In this document: positions 43,999 through 54,238 of the stretch, piece by piece
Numbering within the stretch: position 1 is the first letter of the stretch
How the letters are laid out: each line of letters starts with the position of its first letter
Assembly (NCBI RefSeq): GCF_004368965.1
Contig: NZ_SORO01000002.1
Coordinates: 310,001-374,000, forward strand
DNA from: Leptospira meyeri
GTDB taxonomy: Bacteria; Spirochaetota; Leptospiria; Leptospirales; Leptospiraceae
Reading direction: 5' to 3'
DNA: 64,000 nucleotides
The notes under the pieces: generated by a model
Told to the model about the DNA's origin: nothing
Databases searched by the model: none
What the model saw: the letters and a program-made list of their open reading frames with translations, nothing else
Translations under genes and position numbers: made by a program

Positions 43999-45086
43999 AG
44001 TTGTCAGAACGTGAAATTGTCGGACAGGGGTTTCGTTACCCGATTGAGTTACACGAAGACTTCCAAGGCCTCACTGAAAAATTAAATTCATTACCCAAGG
44101 TTTCAAAAATCTATGTGCTTACAAGCCGAGAAATTGCGGGGATTTATGAAAAATACATTACCAAAGAATTAAAGTCCTTAAACGTCCCTTTTTCTTTTAT
44201 TTATCTAAAACCTGGCGAAAAAAATAAACATATCGATCGAGTGAAGAAGGTTTATAACCAACTGATTGAAACGGAAGCTGATAGAAGAGCTGTTGTCATT
44301 GCTTTTGGTGGTGGTGTGGTAGGTGACTTTGCCGGTTTTATTGCAGCTACCTACCAAAGAGGTGTACGTTTTGTTCAGGTTCCAACAACGCTGCTTGCTT
44401 GCGTTGATTCGTCAGTAGGTGGGAAGGTTGCCGTGAATGTTGATTCCGGTAAAAATATGGTAGGTGCTTTTTACCAACCAGAGTTTGTTTTTGCTCCACT
44501 CTTTACACTTTCTACTCTGCCAGAAAAAGAATGGAGTTGTGGGTTAGCAGAAATCGCAAAACACGCATTCCTCGATGGCGGCGATTTTTTGGAAAAAATA
44601 TCGAATTCGAAACGATCGGAATATACTGCTGATTCACTAACTCTTCGTTATGCGATAGATGAGTCTGTGCGAGTAAAATCAGGGATTGTTGGCCAAGATG
44701 AAAAGGAATCGGGGTTACGTGCAGTTTTAAATTTAGGACACACAACAGGCCATGCCATTGAATCACTAACCCAATATAAAAAATATTCCCACGGAGAAGC
44801 TGTTTCTGTGGGCCTTGTCACTGCCTTATTGTTATCCAAAGAATTGGTTGGATTTTCTGAATCAAATTTTCAAAAGGCAATCACCCTAATGAAAAAACTG
44901 GAACTTCCCACTCGTTTGGATGAAAAACCGGAAGAAATCTTAAAACATATGGAACATGACAAAAAAAAGGAAGGTAGTTCCTTAAATTTTGTTCTTTTAG
45001 AAGATTTCGGAAAACCAAAGTTTGGTGTTCCAGTGGAAAGAAAGTTGATCCTTGAAATTTTAAAACGCCAAAAAGGAAAACTATAG
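43995..45086 (+). CDS. aroB: 3-dehydroquinate synthase
   Basis: The 363-residue enzyme carries the NAD-binding motif GGGVVGDFAGFIAATYQRG and VPTTLLACVDSSVGGK (residues about 97-140). The metal-ligand segments are GLAEIAKHAFLDGG (Glu), LNLGHTTGHAIE (His) and YSHGEAVSVG (His). It converts DAHP to 3-dehydroquinate, the second step of the shikimate pathway, in the cytoplasm. It is coupled by a 4-bp overlap to the Nudix gene. The length is typical. Confidence 0.96.
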   Translation: MKLSEREIVGQGFRYPIELHEDFQGLTEKLNSLPKVSKIYVLTSREIAGIYEKYITKELKSLNVPFSFIYLKPGEKNKHIDRVKKVYNQLIETEADRRAVVIAFGGGVVGDFAGFIAATYQRGVRFVQVPTTLLACVDSSVGGKVAVNVDSGKNMVGAFYQPEFVFAPLFTLSTLPEKEWSCGLAEIAKHAFLDGGDFLEKISNSKRSEYTADSLTLRYAIDESVRVKSGIVGQDEKESGLRAVLNLGHTTGHAIESLTQYKKYSHGEAVSVGLVTALLLSKELVGFSESNFQKAITLMKKLELPTRLDEKPEEILKHMEHDKKKEGSSLNFVLLEDFGKPKFGVPVERKLILEILKRQKGKL

Positions 45087-45087
45087 A

Positions 45088-45984
45088 ATGGGTAGGGGAA
45101 GCCTAAAAGAATTCTATTTGGATTTAAATCCATTAACTTTGCTTCGTAGCACTAACCGTGATTTTGCGGAAACCATGATTTTGTTTGGATACATGGTTGT
45201 ATTTGCTGTTTTTTGTTATAAAATTACAATGATTCTTGTTGAAAGGATCAAACCTGCTCCTGATGCGGTTCATGAATACAATCGTAGAAAAGTAGCCCGC
45301 ATGGGATTTCTTTTGGTTTTTGGGATTGCTTACCTTCCCATTGTGTTTTCTAGTCTGTCGCTTTTGCCAACGGTGCTTGGTCTTGCTGGTGCCGGGATTG
45401 TCATTTCACTCAAAGAAGTATGGCTCAATATGGTCGGTTGGTTTATGATTATGGGAGCCAACGGATTTAAGGTGGGAGATCGGATTGAACTAGATAATAT
45501 CAAAGGTGATGTTGTTAATATTGGTTTTTTTAAGTTCACTCTATTAGAAATTGCTTCAGACCCAAGATTTGAACAATCAACAAATCGACTCATTCATTTT
45601 CCAAACTATAACATTGTTTTGTATCGATTTTTCATCGTTTCAGAAACTATGGATTTTGTTTGGGATGAGTTTAAGGTTTTCTTAAAGATCAATTCCAATT
45701 GGGAAAAAGCAGAAAAAATCTGTTCCCAAATTCTTCATGAAGAATTGGTTTTAGCTCCTGAATTGGTAGAATCAAAAATTCGAGAGATGTCTAAAAACTA
45801 TCTGGTTCGACTTGGCAAAACAACTCCTATCGTATACACTTCTTTAGAACCAGACGGAACTATCCTGATGTGTTTGCGTTACTTAACTCCCATTCGGTCA
45901 AAGAGACTCAATCGAATTCTTATCTCGAAAGAAATCCTAACAAAGTTCAAAAATGAAAATGACATCTACATCCACACACATTAA
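45088..45984 (+). CDS. MscS-family mechanosensitive channel
   Basis: The 298-residue protein has membrane segments at about residues 30-52 and 70-95, then the pore-lining TM3-like helix LAGAGIVISLKEVWLNMVGWFMIM. The beta-domain follows: GFKVGDRIEL with IKGDVVNIGFFKFTLLEI, and a ligand-like LIHFPNYNI. Such channels release solutes under hypo-osmotic stress. It starts 1 bp after aroB and its end overlaps the MORN lipoprotein gene by 32 bp. The N-terminal region is short compared with larger MscK-type members. Confidence 0.88.
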   Translation: MGRGSLKEFYLDLNPLTLLRSTNRDFAETMILFGYMVVFAVFCYKITMILVERIKPAPDAVHEYNRRKVARMGFLLVFGIAYLPIVFSSLSLLPTVLGLAGAGIVISLKEVWLNMVGWFMIMGANGFKVGDRIELDNIKGDVVNIGFFKFTLLEIASDPRFEQSTNRLIHFPNYNIVLYRFFIVSETMDFVWDEFKVFLKINSNWEKAEKICSQILHEELVLAPELVESKIREMSKNYLVRLGKTTPIVYTSLEPDGTILMCLRYLTPIRSKRLNRILISKEILTKFKNENDIYIHTH

Positions 45985-46699
45985 AGACAGTTCGATTTGG
46001 GTATTTGTATCCTTATTAGTTGTGATTTTAGTTTCCGGTTTATTGTTTGGTCCTTGCAAAGCAACAACTGCAAGACCCGGTTCCATTCCTAAAGATGCCA
46101 ACTATGAAAAAAAAACAAATCTCTACCTTTTGGCGGCGGATGGTTTTTATCGTGAATGGTATGAAAATGGAAACTTAATTACAGAAGTGCCGGTTGATGC
46201 ACTTGGCCAACCAAATGGATATGGGAAAAAGTTAAATTACCTCACCGGGATTACCATCATGGAAGGAAATATGAAAAGCGGTGATCGGGACGGACTTTGG
46301 AAGTTTTATTTCTCTGATGGGAAATTGTACATCGAACAAAATTACAAAGCAGGGAATCGTAAAAAACAGCTTTGGATTCGATCCGCTGAGCTCGGAAATG
46401 AAACCGGACCATACTATAGATACTTTCGTAGTGGTCGATTGAACGAAAAAGGTTTTTTTGACGGAGGGTTACGTACGGGAGATTGGGTTCGTTATTATCC
46501 TGATACAAAAGTAGAAGAAAAGGGCAGTTACGAAAACGATAAGAAGGTGGGTGAGTGGTTTTATTACTACCCAACTGGTGCAAAAGAAGCAACCGAAATC
46601 TATTCAAATGAAGGAGAATTGATTTCTAGATCTACGTTTTATCCGAATGGAAAGGTTTGGTGTTTGGTGCGCAAAGGAAAAGAATCTGAGTGTCAATAA
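45953..46699 (+). CDS. MORN-repeat (YwqK-like) lipoprotein
   Basis: The 248-residue protein has a hydrophobic leader ending in L-L-F-G-P-C (Cys about 35), so it is a probable lipoprotein. The rest is a ladder of Y/F-x-x-G-x-x-x-x-x-x-x-W/Y-x-x-Y-x-x-x-G-K units: GFYREWYENGNL, GLWKFYFSDGKL, GPYYRYFRSGRL, GDWVRYYPDTKV, GEWFYYYPTGA and STFYPNGKVW. This is the MORN/YwqK pattern; some databases call it a YwqK-type antitoxin, but no toxin is nearby. It overlaps the mscS-like gene by 32 bp. Function unknown. Confidence 0.78.
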   Translation: MKMTSTSTHIKDSSIWVFVSLLVVILVSGLLFGPCKATTARPGSIPKDANYEKKTNLYLLAADGFYREWYENGNLITEVPVDALGQPNGYGKKLNYLTGITIMEGNMKSGDRDGLWKFYFSDGKLYIEQNYKAGNRKKQLWIRSAELGNETGPYYRYFRSGRLNEKGFFDGGLRTGDWVRYYPDTKVEEKGSYENDKKVGEWFYYYPTGAKEATEIYSNEGELISRSTFYPNGKVWCLVRKGKESECQ

Positions 46700-46707
46700 A
46701 CACTCAG
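46686..46707. terminator. Bidirectional hairpin embedded in two convergent stop codons
   Basis: CTGAGTGT and ACACTCAG (perfect 8-bp stem, 6-nt loop) cover the last codons of the MORN lipoprotein gene and the stop codon of the convergent membrane-protein gene (46704). Both transcripts could use it for 3' ends, though T-tracts are weak. Confidence 0.5.
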
Positions 46708-47723
46708 AATTCTGTAGCTTTCCCAAAAAGACCCAAATGATTTTGGATCAAATCAATATTAAAAAGTAATAAACTAAACAAAAACGTTACGAAGAATACA
46801 ATCAGTATTGTGCTAAATAGGGACAAAAATCCATTCCTTAAAAAACGAAATTGTAAATAAGCAAAACTAACACTGAGATTTTTCCAATAGCTACTGTTTG
46901 GTTCTCCCCCCACTTTTTTATAATTGAAGATATAAAATAAAGATAAAATCCCAAGTAAAAAGAAAATAAAATAACTAAATTCTGTTACATAGTGTTTTTG
47001 TAATAGAAAAAGTGGAATATAAATTAAGTTTCCGATCAAGATCCCAATCAAGATGATGATGGCAACATGAAACACTGGCGCAAAAATAGATCCAGTTTTT
47101 GTGTTACTTGGAGATCTTCCTTCTTCTTCTAAAGAAGATGAAAATTGTAGTGATTGAAATCCTTCCGCTAATTCTTTGTTTTTTAAAATCAACCGATAGG
47201 ATATCACACTGATTCCGTACGTAGTGATTAAAAAAACGAAATAGAAATAGGAAAAAACTTCCTGTTGCATTGCCAAGTTGAGTTGGTAAAAGACTTTTGG
47301 AGCCAAAACAACAAAAGAAACCGGATAAAAAACGTTTGCCAAAGTTTTATGAAACCATGCTCGGTAGGCATAGGATACTGCGGTTGAAAATGCTAATAAC
47401 AAATAGAACAAAGAAAGCCCAAGTAATAACTTTTGACCAACTAGTACTCGTTTAATGTTTTCTTTTGTATCTTCCTGCTCTGTATCTACAGGAAGTTCTC
47501 TTGATTCCAACTCAACTAAAAATGATTCCAAATAGGAAATTCGATTTAGAACTCCATTTTCAGCAACTACTTGAGGTTTCATTGATTCCATTGCCGATTC
47601 GGAAGTTTCTGTGGCGATATAATCGGGAAATTGAACCGTATAATCAACAAAGAGGGAGTGAATCAGAATGATGGCAATAAATGCCGAAGTGATGATCGGA
47701 AGTCTTCTTTTTATTTTTTCCAT
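46704..47723 (-). CDS. Multi-pass membrane protein of unknown function
   Basis: The 339-residue protein has about seven hydrophobic segments: one near the N-terminus (IITSAFIAIILIHSLF), then a soluble, probably periplasmic, acidic region of about 70 residues. The rest follow from LLLGLSLFYLLLAF onward to the C-terminal VFFVTFLFSLLLF. No enzymatic motif or family was recognised. It lies 6 bp after the gene ending at 47730 in the same direction, so the two probably form an operon and may act together in the envelope. Confidence 0.65.
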   Translation of the reverse strand: MEKIKRRLPIITSAFIAIILIHSLFVDYTVQFPDYIATETSESAMESMKPQVVAENGVLNRISYLESFLVELESRELPVDTEQEDTKENIKRVLVGQKLLLGLSLFYLLLAFSTAVSYAYRAWFHKTLANVFYPVSFVVLAPKVFYQLNLAMQQEVFSYFYFVFLITTYGISVISYRLILKNKELAEGFQSLQFSSSLEEEGRSPSNTKTGSIFAPVFHVAIIILIGILIGNLIYIPLFLLQKHYVTEFSYFIFFLLGILSLFYIFNYKKVGGEPNSSYWKNLSVSFAYLQFRFLRNGFLSLFSTILIVFFVTFLFSLLLFNIDLIQNHLGLFGKATEF

Positions 47724-47729
47724 AGATGT

Positions 47730-48716
47730 TTATAAGATCACAAAAATAGTCATCATCCCAATCGCAAGAACGATTAACATAATGATATAAGGCATTAAAT
47801 GAAAACTTTCATCAGCAGAAAGTTTTTGATTCTGTTTTGCTTTGGTAACGGCGGCAGTTGGAGAAGCAACAGAACCTATGATATTGGCTGCACCTTGTTG
47901 TGCGTCGGTTGTTTTGATTTTTACAGAATTCTCTTCTTCAATGATTTTTCCGTAGATTTGTTCATTGATTTTGATGACAACTTCCGAAAAATTCTTGTTA
48001 TTCGAGATATTTACAATTTTTGCGGGAATTTGTTTGATTGCGCCAGATTCTTCTTTGAGTTCTAGAGTATTGATGATGGAATCTGTGACTGCATCACCAG
48101 GAACCAAACGAATGTATACATTGTCGCCTGCTTTTAGTTCAACGAGTGGAACTCCATTCACGGGGGAGAGTTGGAACTTAAATTGAACAATTTGTTTGTC
48201 CGCCGGGATTAAAAAACCAGAGGCTTGAGGAACCGGAGTTGGAGGCGGGGCTTCTTTTTTTGCAACTTCTTCCTCGTCCACAGTGGTTTTTGAAACTTCA
48301 CTTGGATCAATGAGTTCAAAATGAATTTCTACCTTAGGTTCTGTATTTCCGGAGGTTCTTTTATGGATTTCGCTAAAAACAAAGTCCAAACGATCTGTTA
48401 GGTTGTGATCCATATAGTGAAGGATCTCTTCCAAAAAACTTTCTGATCCAAATTTTGTTTTGATCAGCTCTTGGAGGGACTTTGTGATGTTTTTTTGTTG
48501 TTCCCCTTTGTAAATGACCCGTTGCATCCGGTTGTAAAAGTCCTGAAATGTGGACCGAACTGGCAAAAGGGACAGTGGGCTTGTACACGAAACTCCCTCA
48601 AACTTCACCGATTTGGTTTCAACCGGGTCAATGACAGCAGCAATCATGGTGTAGACCATATTGGCTTCGTCTCGAAGGTTTACTTTGACAGAATAATAGT
48701 TTGGTGTCTCAGGCAT
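47730..48716 (-). CDS. C-tail-anchored protein of unknown function
   Basis: From ATG 48716 the product (328 residues, starting MPETPNYYSVKVNLRDEANM) has no signal peptide. A longer frame reaches 48761 but adds a basic leader without support. Residues about 1-150 form a cytoplasmic-looking domain, then a Pro-rich linker (KKEAPPPTPVPQAS). A beta-rich region with GDNVYIRLVPGDAV resembling a PilZ-type or similar barrel follows, and a single membrane segment at the very C-terminus (LMPYIIMLIVLAIGMMTIFVIL). The resemblance to PilZ is tentative. It is divergent from the Lol-type exporter, 60 bp away. Confidence 0.6.
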   Translation of the reverse strand: MPETPNYYSVKVNLRDEANMVYTMIAAVIDPVETKSVKFEGVSCTSPLSLLPVRSTFQDFYNRMQRVIYKGEQQKNITKSLQELIKTKFGSESFLEEILHYMDHNLTDRLDFVFSEIHKRTSGNTEPKVEIHFELIDPSEVSKTTVDEEEVAKKEAPPPTPVPQASGFLIPADKQIVQFKFQLSPVNGVPLVELKAGDNVYIRLVPGDAVTDSIINTLELKEESGAIKQIPAKIVNISNNKNFSEVVIKINEQIYGKIIEEENSVKIKTTDAQQGAANIIGSVASPTAAVTKAKQNQKLSADESFHLMPYIIMLIVLAIGMMTIFVIL

Positions 48717-48728
48717 AAGGTTCTTTTT

Positions 48729-48760
48729 TGACAGTATCCATCTTTTGAAGAAAGCTGTCA
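48729..48760. promoter_or_regulatory. Inverted repeat in short divergent promoter region
   Basis: TGACAG and CTGTCA flank a 20-nt centre in the 60-bp gap between the tail-anchored protein gene and the Lol-type permease gene. Any promoters for both genes must overlap here. Operator function is inferred. Confidence 0.35.
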
Positions 48761-48776
48761 AAAAGATTAGGTCATC

Positions 48777-50129
48777 ATGGGAATTGTCTCTTTAATCACA
48801 ATCCGTTACATCCGAGGGTCCCGAGTACTAGGATTCCTCTCCATCAAATCCAGGCTGTCGTTCATTGTTATGGCAGTGGGAGTGGGACTTCTCGTCGTAG
48901 TCCTCTCCATTTTCAACGGATTCCAAAAACAAGTGAAAGAATCTCTTTGGCAAGGGGGTCCACATATCACCATCGAAAACTCATATGGGTCTGGGGCGAT
49001 TTATGATTATGAAAAGGTCATCGCTCACCTAAAGTCAGATCCAAAATTGGCAGAGTCTTTTGTTTCTGTCGAGGGAAACATAACGAGTCATGGACTCATT
49101 CAAAGCAATAACAACTTCAACCCCATTATGATTCGAGCAGTCCCCGTGGACTCAGTAGAAAAATTAGTGGAAAATGGATTACCAAACTTCCCTCGCATTT
49201 TGCAATACGATCGAGATGCAATCCAATCCATCAACACGAAGAAGTTGGTTGTTGTGGGTAAAGAAATGAGTGCCATCTACGGGTATGGGCTTGGTCGTGA
49301 AATTACTATGGCTGTTCCTGGTGGAAGATTTACTGTGGAACGTGGGGTTCAGGTGAATGTCCAAACATTTCGATTGACCGGACTTTTTAAAACAGGTTAT
49401 TATAATTACGATTCTAAGTTTGTGTTTTTATCTCTCCCACAAGCACAAGAGTTTTTTAAAATGAAAGGAGCGGTCAATCAAGTTGCCATTAAGGTTCGTT
49501 CCTTGGATGATTTAAAACTCACCAAACATCGAATCTTATCAAGGTTAAACGAAGATAACTGGGACAAAAAAATTCAAGATGAAACTTCTTGGTCTGTCCG
49601 AACGATCGCTGAAGAACAGGAAAACTTTTTAGCAGCACTAAGACTTGAAAAAACAATTATCTCCATTATTGTATTTTTATTTATTGTCCTTGCTGCTCTT
49701 GGAATGGTGGCCACCGTCCATTCATTGATTCGAGCAAAAAGAAGATCAATTGGGACATTGAAGGCCCTTGGCCTAGCTTCTAACGATATACTTTTAATTT
49801 TTACATTAAACGCAATGATTGTAGGTATCTTGTCATCGTTAGTTGGTGGGATGGCCGGGATCTTTATTGCCACTAAGTTAGAAGTCATTATCAACGTAAT
49901 CTCTGAGATCATCAATGGAATAGGCGGATTGCTGAACCCTGGTGATTGGGATCCAGTAGAACTTGTTCCAAAAGATATTTATTATTTTGATCATATCCCT
50001 GTGGATATTGATATTTCTTTTATCTTTATGGTGACAACGGCAGCGACCATTCTTTCGGGTCTTGCTGGTTATTTCCCTGCACGTATGGCTGCGAATCTAA
50101 ACCCTGTGGATACAATACGAAATGACTGA
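48777..50129 (+). CDS. LolC/LolE-type lipoprotein-releasing ABC permease
   Basis: The 450-residue protein starts with [25 protein letters not shown], typical of LolC/E, with TM1 at about residues 28-48. A large periplasmic domain follows (about 50-295), then three C-terminal segments with [23 protein letters not shown] and a final [16 protein letters not shown], the FtsX/MacB-like end. It would extract mature lipoproteins from the inner membrane with the ATPase encoded next. One permease gene is present where E. coli has two, so it may form a homodimer (LolF-like). It overlaps the ATPase gene by 8 bp. Confidence 0.87.
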   Translation: MGIVSLITIRYIRGSRVLGFLSIKSRLSFIVMAVGVGLLVVVLSIFNGFQKQVKESLWQGGPHITIENSYGSGAIYDYEKVIAHLKSDPKLAESFVSVEGNITSHGLIQSNNNFNPIMIRAVPVDSVEKLVENGLPNFPRILQYDRDAIQSINTKKLVVVGKEMSAIYGYGLGREITMAVPGGRFTVERGVQVNVQTFRLTGLFKTGYYNYDSKFVFLSLPQAQEFFKMKGAVNQVAIKVRSLDDLKLTKHRILSRLNEDNWDKKIQDETSWSVRTIAEEQENFLAALRLEKTIISIIVFLFIVLAALGMVATVHSLIRAKRRSIGTLKALGLASNDILLIFTLNAMIVGILSSLVGGMAGIFIATKLEVIINVISEIINGIGGLLNPGDWDPVELVPKDIYYFDHIPVDIDISFIFMVTTAATILSGLAGYFPARMAANLNPVDTIRND

Positions 50130-50817
50130 TATGAATATAAAACCAACTGTTTCTGTTCGCAAATTAGAAAAATACTACCAAGTTGTGGATAAAAGATACC
50201 ATATCATTTCAGGTTTAGATTTTGAAGTTTTACCTGGTGAAATCGTTTCTGTAGAGGGGGCATCAGGAGTGGGGAAGTCCACTCTTCTCAATATCCTCGG
50301 TGCTATGGATTCGTTTGATGACGGTGAGGTGGAGGTTTGCGGAGTTAGTTTAAAGAACCTAACCGAAAAACAGAGGGAAAGTTTTCGTGCCGAAAAAATT
50401 TCTTTTATCTTTCAACAACATCTTCTTTTACCAGATTTTACCGCTTTAGAAAATGTGATGATGCCGCTTCTCATTGCAAAAATAAATCCAGGTTTGGCAA
50501 AACAACAGGCCACTGAAATTTTAAAAAAGGTAGGCCTTGGAGAAAGGACGGAAAGTTTTCCATCCCAACTCTCAGGTGGAGAAAGTGCAAGGGTTGGTGT
50601 GGCAAGGGCACTTGTAGGACGAAGGCAACTGATTTTGGCAGATGAACCAACAGGAAACTTGGACAGGGATAACTCTCGCCATCTGATGGATTTAATCAAA
50701 GAACTTCAGAATGAATTTAAGTTCTCTTTGATCCTTGTGACTCACGACTTGGAACTTGCCTCTATGGCACACAAAAGAAACCGAATTGTATCCGGAAAAC
50801 TAACTCCAGTTACATAG
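50122..50817 (+). CDS. lolD: LolD-type ABC transporter ATP-binding protein
   Basis: The 231-residue ATPase has Walker [10 protein letters not shown] (residues about 45-53), Q-loop F-Q-Q-H-L-L-L-P, signature L-S-G-G-E-S, Walker [13 protein letters not shown] and switch His in VTHD. This is the MacB/LolD subfamily. The start overlaps the permease gene by 8 bp. The pair probably powers release of lipoproteins, which are abundant in this window. The assignment to lipoprotein release rather than to another export substrate rests on the permease. Confidence 0.9.
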   Translation: MTDMNIKPTVSVRKLEKYYQVVDKRYHIISGLDFEVLPGEIVSVEGASGVGKSTLLNILGAMDSFDDGEVEVCGVSLKNLTEKQRESFRAEKISFIFQQHLLLPDFTALENVMMPLLIAKINPGLAKQQATEILKKVGLGERTESFPSQLSGGESARVGVARALVGRRQLILADEPTGNLDRDNSRHLMDLIKELQNEFKFSLILVTHDLELASMAHKRNRIVSGKLTPVT

Positions 50818-50818
50818 A

Positions 50819-51598
50819 ATGCGTTTTTGTCGTTTTTGCGGAACCACAGAAATCCAGTTTCGTAAAAGCGGCAAGTTTGGTTGTGTCCACTGCGTTTCTG
50901 TTTTTGAATATCCCAAACCAAATTTCAAAAAATTAATTTCGGAAAAACAAATCCAAACTTTGGAAAACTTTGTAAAAAAAAATACAAAGTATTTAACTCT
51001 ATTATCTTTAAGAACAAGAATCACAAGAAATCTAAAATCGAAACTTTTTCCTTTTTACGAACCTTCCGATATAGAGATAAAACGAATGTTAGTTGAAAGA
51101 AAAATAGATTCATTTCTTTATCCCAATGGGTCTTTACCTACCGAAACACGAGATAAAAATCTGGTTTCTACGATGGGTTTATATTTGGGATCGGAAGACC
51201 ACCTTCGTTTTGAAAAAATTCTCTCCGGTGAGGAATGGAAACGAGAAATGTTTCGGCCTCATTCGGGAAGCCAAACTCGCCTATTTCGTTTTTTGTTTCA
51301 GAAGGAGATTTGGGCGAAACTCCCGGGACTCGGGTTTATTTCGTCCTGTCCGACCAATTTGGGAGCAGGAAGGAGAGATTCGGTCCTACTAGGAGTGGAT
51401 CCAGAGCTTGCGATTGGGTTTTTTTCAAATTTAAAAACATTGTCTGAATTTGGTATAGAATTTGCTCCTTCCACCGATCATAGACTTAGGAACATCGGAA
51501 AAGACCGGGTTCTTGTCGTAAAAATCTCGTGGAAGAACGCCTCCGTGGTTCAAAAACGTCAGTTTTACAAAATTCTTGGTTTACTCGGCTCGTATTAA
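50819..51598 (+). CDS. McsA-McsB-like fusion: zinc finger plus guanido kinase motifs
   Basis: The 259-residue protein joins an N-terminal four-cysteine zinc-finger-like region (Cys4, Cys7, Cys22, Cys25), as in McsA, to guanido-phosphotransferase motifs. Those are S-L-R-T-R-I-T-R-N-L (about 63-71), G-S-E-D-H-L-R-F-E (about 124-132) and S-S-C-P-T-N-L-G-A-G-R-R (about 175-186, Cys177), as in the protein arginine kinase McsB. In Firmicutes McsA and McsB are separate genes in the ctsR-mcsA-mcsB-clpC operon and mark proteins for ClpCP by arginine phosphorylation. Here one shortened gene stands 61 bp before clpC. About a hundred residues shorter than typical McsB; activity is unproven. Confidence 0.75.
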   Translation: MRFCRFCGTTEIQFRKSGKFGCVHCVSVFEYPKPNFKKLISEKQIQTLENFVKKNTKYLTLLSLRTRITRNLKSKLFPFYEPSDIEIKRMLVERKIDSFLYPNGSLPTETRDKNLVSTMGLYLGSEDHLRFEKILSGEEWKREMFRPHSGSQTRLFRFLFQKEIWAKLPGLGFISSCPTNLGAGRRDSVLLGVDPELAIGFFSNLKTLSEFGIEFAPSTDHRLRNIGKDRVLVVKISWKNASVVQKRQFYKILGLLGSY

Positions 51599-51659
51599 AC
51601 CGGTACGGTCATGATGGGAACAAAGAACGTTCGTCTAATTAACAAAGGCAGGGTGCGGC

Positions 51660-54212
51660 ATGTTGGAATTCACAAAAAGAGCAAAAAGAGTCATCAACGA
51701 AATCGCCCAAGATGAGGCAAAACGTTTGGGTTCCGATTTTATCGGTCCTGAGCACATTCTACTTGGGCTTCTCCGGGAGGAGGACTCTGTCGCGATCAAG
51801 ATTCTTACGAATCTAAATATCAATTTAAACGAACTTCGTAAAGAAGTCGAAAAAAGAACTCGTGAGGGTTCGGGTGCCTTGCTTTTGGATGTAAGCCAAG
51901 GACAAGACAAATACCAAAAAATGATCGAAGTTTCTAAAGAGGAAGCAAAACGCCTCAAACATAACTATGTTGGAACAGAACACATTCTATTGGCATTATT
52001 ACGTGATAATAATAATATCGCAGGCGGATCATTATCATCTTTTAGCGTAAATTATAACGTCATTAAATCTGAAATTTTACGACTTCTCGGCGCGCCACCT
52101 TCTGGTGCTGTGGGTGGAACAACTGGCACACAAGGGGCAACCCAAGGCCAAACACAACAACAAGCTGCCCCCAGACAAGAAAAGAGTAAAACTCCTATTT
52201 TGGATGAGTTTGCAAGGGATCTAACCCAACTGGCTCGTGAGAAAAAATTGGATCCAGTCATTGGTCGTTCCAAAGAAATCGAACGAGTCATCCAAATCCT
52301 TTCTCGTAAAACGAAAAACAATCCGGTTCTTGTAGGAGAATCGGGTGTTGGGAAAACGGCCATCGTCGAGGGTCTTGCCCAAGCCGTAATCGAAAAATTG
52401 GTCCCTGATCTCCTTTTCGATAAACGAGTGTTATCTCTCGATTTGGCAAGTCTTATTGCAGGAACAAAATATCGTGGTGAATTCGAGGAACGATTGAAAA
52501 AAATCATGAAGGAAATCGTTACCTCGCAAAACATCATTATCTTTATTGATGAGTTACACACTCTGATTGGAGCCGGTGCGGCAGAAGGTGCAGTGGATGC
52601 AGCAAACATTCTAAAACCAGCTCTTGCCCGTGGGGAGTTACAATGTATCGGTGCCACAACCAATAACGAATATCGTAAATACATCGAAAAAGATTCTGCT
52701 TTGGAAAGAAGATTCCAAATGGTAAAGGTTCTAGAACCTTCTGTAGATGATGCGGTTCTCATTCTAGATGGTTTGAAAAAAGCATACGAAGCACACCATA
52801 AGGTCCGTTATTCGGAAAAAGCGATCGAACAAGCGGTTAAGTTATCGCACCGTTATATCAACGATCGTTTTTTACCAGACAAAGCCATCGATATCATTGA
52901 TGAGGCAGGGGCAAAGGCACGTCTTGCCAATTGCCAACGTCCTAATGAAATCAAAGAAATAGAAGAAGAAATCAAAGGTCTTTCTGTTAAAAAAGAAGAT
53001 TTAGTTCGTAGCCAAGAGTATGAAAAGGCTGCAGCCGTTCGCGATGAAGTGAATCGTAAAAAAGGCCAGTTGGAAGAAAAAACCAAACAATGGCAAGAAC
53101 GAATGGAAGGGTATGCTGTTTCCATTGAAGAAGAGGACATTCTTTCCGTTGTTAGTCTCTGGACAGGAATCCCTTTGAAAAAAATGGAACAGTCCGAAAA
53201 TACCAAACTTCTCAATTTGGAAGAGGATATCAAAAATCGTATTGTTGGCCAAACCGATGCCATCGAAAAAGTAGCACGTGCAGTCCGCCGTTCACGCACA
53301 GGTCTCAAAAGTGAAAAACGTCCTACTGGTTCGTTTATTTTCCTTGGACCAACCGGTGTGGGAAAAACGGAACTCGCTAAGGCACTCGCAGAACAACTGT
53401 TTGGATCAGAGGATAATATGCTCCGCATTGATATGTCGGAATATATGGAACCTCATGCAGTTTCAAGACTCATTGGAGCTCCTCCAGGTTACGTAGGATA
53501 TGATGATGGTGGTCAACTCACAGAGTTTGTCAGAAGAAAACCCTATAGTTTGGTACTTCTTGATGAAATTGAAAAAGCTCACCATGATCTTTTTAACATC
53601 CTGCTTCAAATTATGGAAGAAGGGAATTTAACTGATACGAAGGGTCGTAAGGTAAACTTCCGCGATACGATCATCATCATGACATCGAATATCGCTGCGA
53701 AAGAAATTTCGAAAGGTGGGCGATTGGGTTTTGAAGACTTTGCAGACGAAAGAGAAACCTACAAAGCAGAACAAGCTCGTGAACAGTTAAAAAAACATTT
53801 TAATCCAGAATTCCTCAACCGTGTGGATGAAGTGGTTTACTTTGCTCCTCTAAAAAAAGAAGAGATTGTAAACATTGTGGATATTATGTTGAAAGACTTT
53901 AACAAACGTTTGACTGAAAAGAAAGTGCTTGTGGATCTTTCGCAAACAGCAAAAGAACATTTTGCAACCATTGGATACGACCAAAACTATGGAGCTCGTC
54001 CACTGAGACGTGTGTTCCAAAGAGAATTGGAAGATTATATGGCGGTGCAGTCTTTGAAAGGTGTTTATGACAACCCTACAAAGATCCTCGTTGATTTTGC
54101 AGAGGGAAAATTAGTGTATTCGGAATCTCCTTGGTCTGATTACAAAGAAATTCCGAAAAAAGACGACGGTTCTTCTCCGAGCACAGAGGAAAAAGATTTG
54201 GCTCTCGTCTAG
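51660..54212 (+). CDS. clpC: ATP-dependent Clp protease ATP-binding subunit ClpC
   Basis: The 850-residue protein has two Clp_N repeats (residues about 2-145: [23 protein letters not shown] across the first). AAA+ domain 1 has Walker [16 protein letters not shown] (about 225). The middle UVR-type segment ([22 protein letters not shown]) is diagnostic of ClpC versus ClpA/B. AAA+ domain 2 has [20 protein letters not shown] (about 565) and ends with [16 protein letters not shown]. It unfolds substrates and feeds ClpP, which is not in the window. The start ATG 51660 follows a G-rich ribosome site. The upstream McsAB-like gene suggests tagged substrate delivery. Confidence 0.95.
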   Translation: MLEFTKRAKRVINEIAQDEAKRLGSDFIGPEHILLGLLREEDSVAIKILTNLNINLNELRKEVEKRTREGSGALLLDVSQGQDKYQKMIEVSKEEAKRLKHNYVGTEHILLALLRDNNNIAGGSLSSFSVNYNVIKSEILRLLGAPPSGAVGGTTGTQGATQGQTQQQAAPRQEKSKTPILDEFARDLTQLAREKKLDPVIGRSKEIERVIQILSRKTKNNPVLVGESGVGKTAIVEGLAQAVIEKLVPDLLFDKRVLSLDLASLIAGTKYRGEFEERLKKIMKEIVTSQNIIIFIDELHTLIGAGAAEGAVDAANILKPALARGELQCIGATTNNEYRKYIEKDSALERRFQMVKVLEPSVDDAVLILDGLKKAYEAHHKVRYSEKAIEQAVKLSHRYINDRFLPDKAIDIIDEAGAKARLANCQRPNEIKEIEEEIKGLSVKKEDLVRSQEYEKAAAVRDEVNRKKGQLEEKTKQWQERMEGYAVSIEEEDILSVVSLWTGIPLKKMEQSENTKLLNLEEDIKNRIVGQTDAIEKVARAVRRSRTGLKSEKRPTGSFIFLGPTGVGKTELAKALAEQLFGSEDNMLRIDMSEYMEPHAVSRLIGAPPGYVGYDDGGQLTEFVRRKPYSLVLLDEIEKAHHDLFNILLQIMEEGNLTDTKGRKVNFRDTIIIMTSNIAAKEISKGGRLGFEDFADERETYKAEQAREQLKKHFNPEFLNRVDEVVYFAPLKKEEIVNIVDIMLKDFNKRLTEKKVLVDLSQTAKEHFATIGYDQNYGARPLRRVFQRELEDYMAVQSLKGVYDNPTKILVDFAEGKLVYSESPWSDYKEIPKKDDGSSPSTEEKDLALV

Positions 54213-54238
54213 AGAGCCTTTCGGAAAGGCGAACGGAA

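Noticed and set aside
45953..46699. YwqK-type toxin-antitoxin antitoxin
   Set aside because: The MORN/YwqK repeat pattern is real, but it is an exported lipoprotein and no toxin-like gene is adjacent, so an antitoxin role is unsupported.
52052..52762. A 236-codon open frame on the minus strand
   Set aside because: It lies entirely inside clpC, is Ser/Arg/Pro-rich like other antisense shadow frames, and has no ribosome site or recognisable domain.
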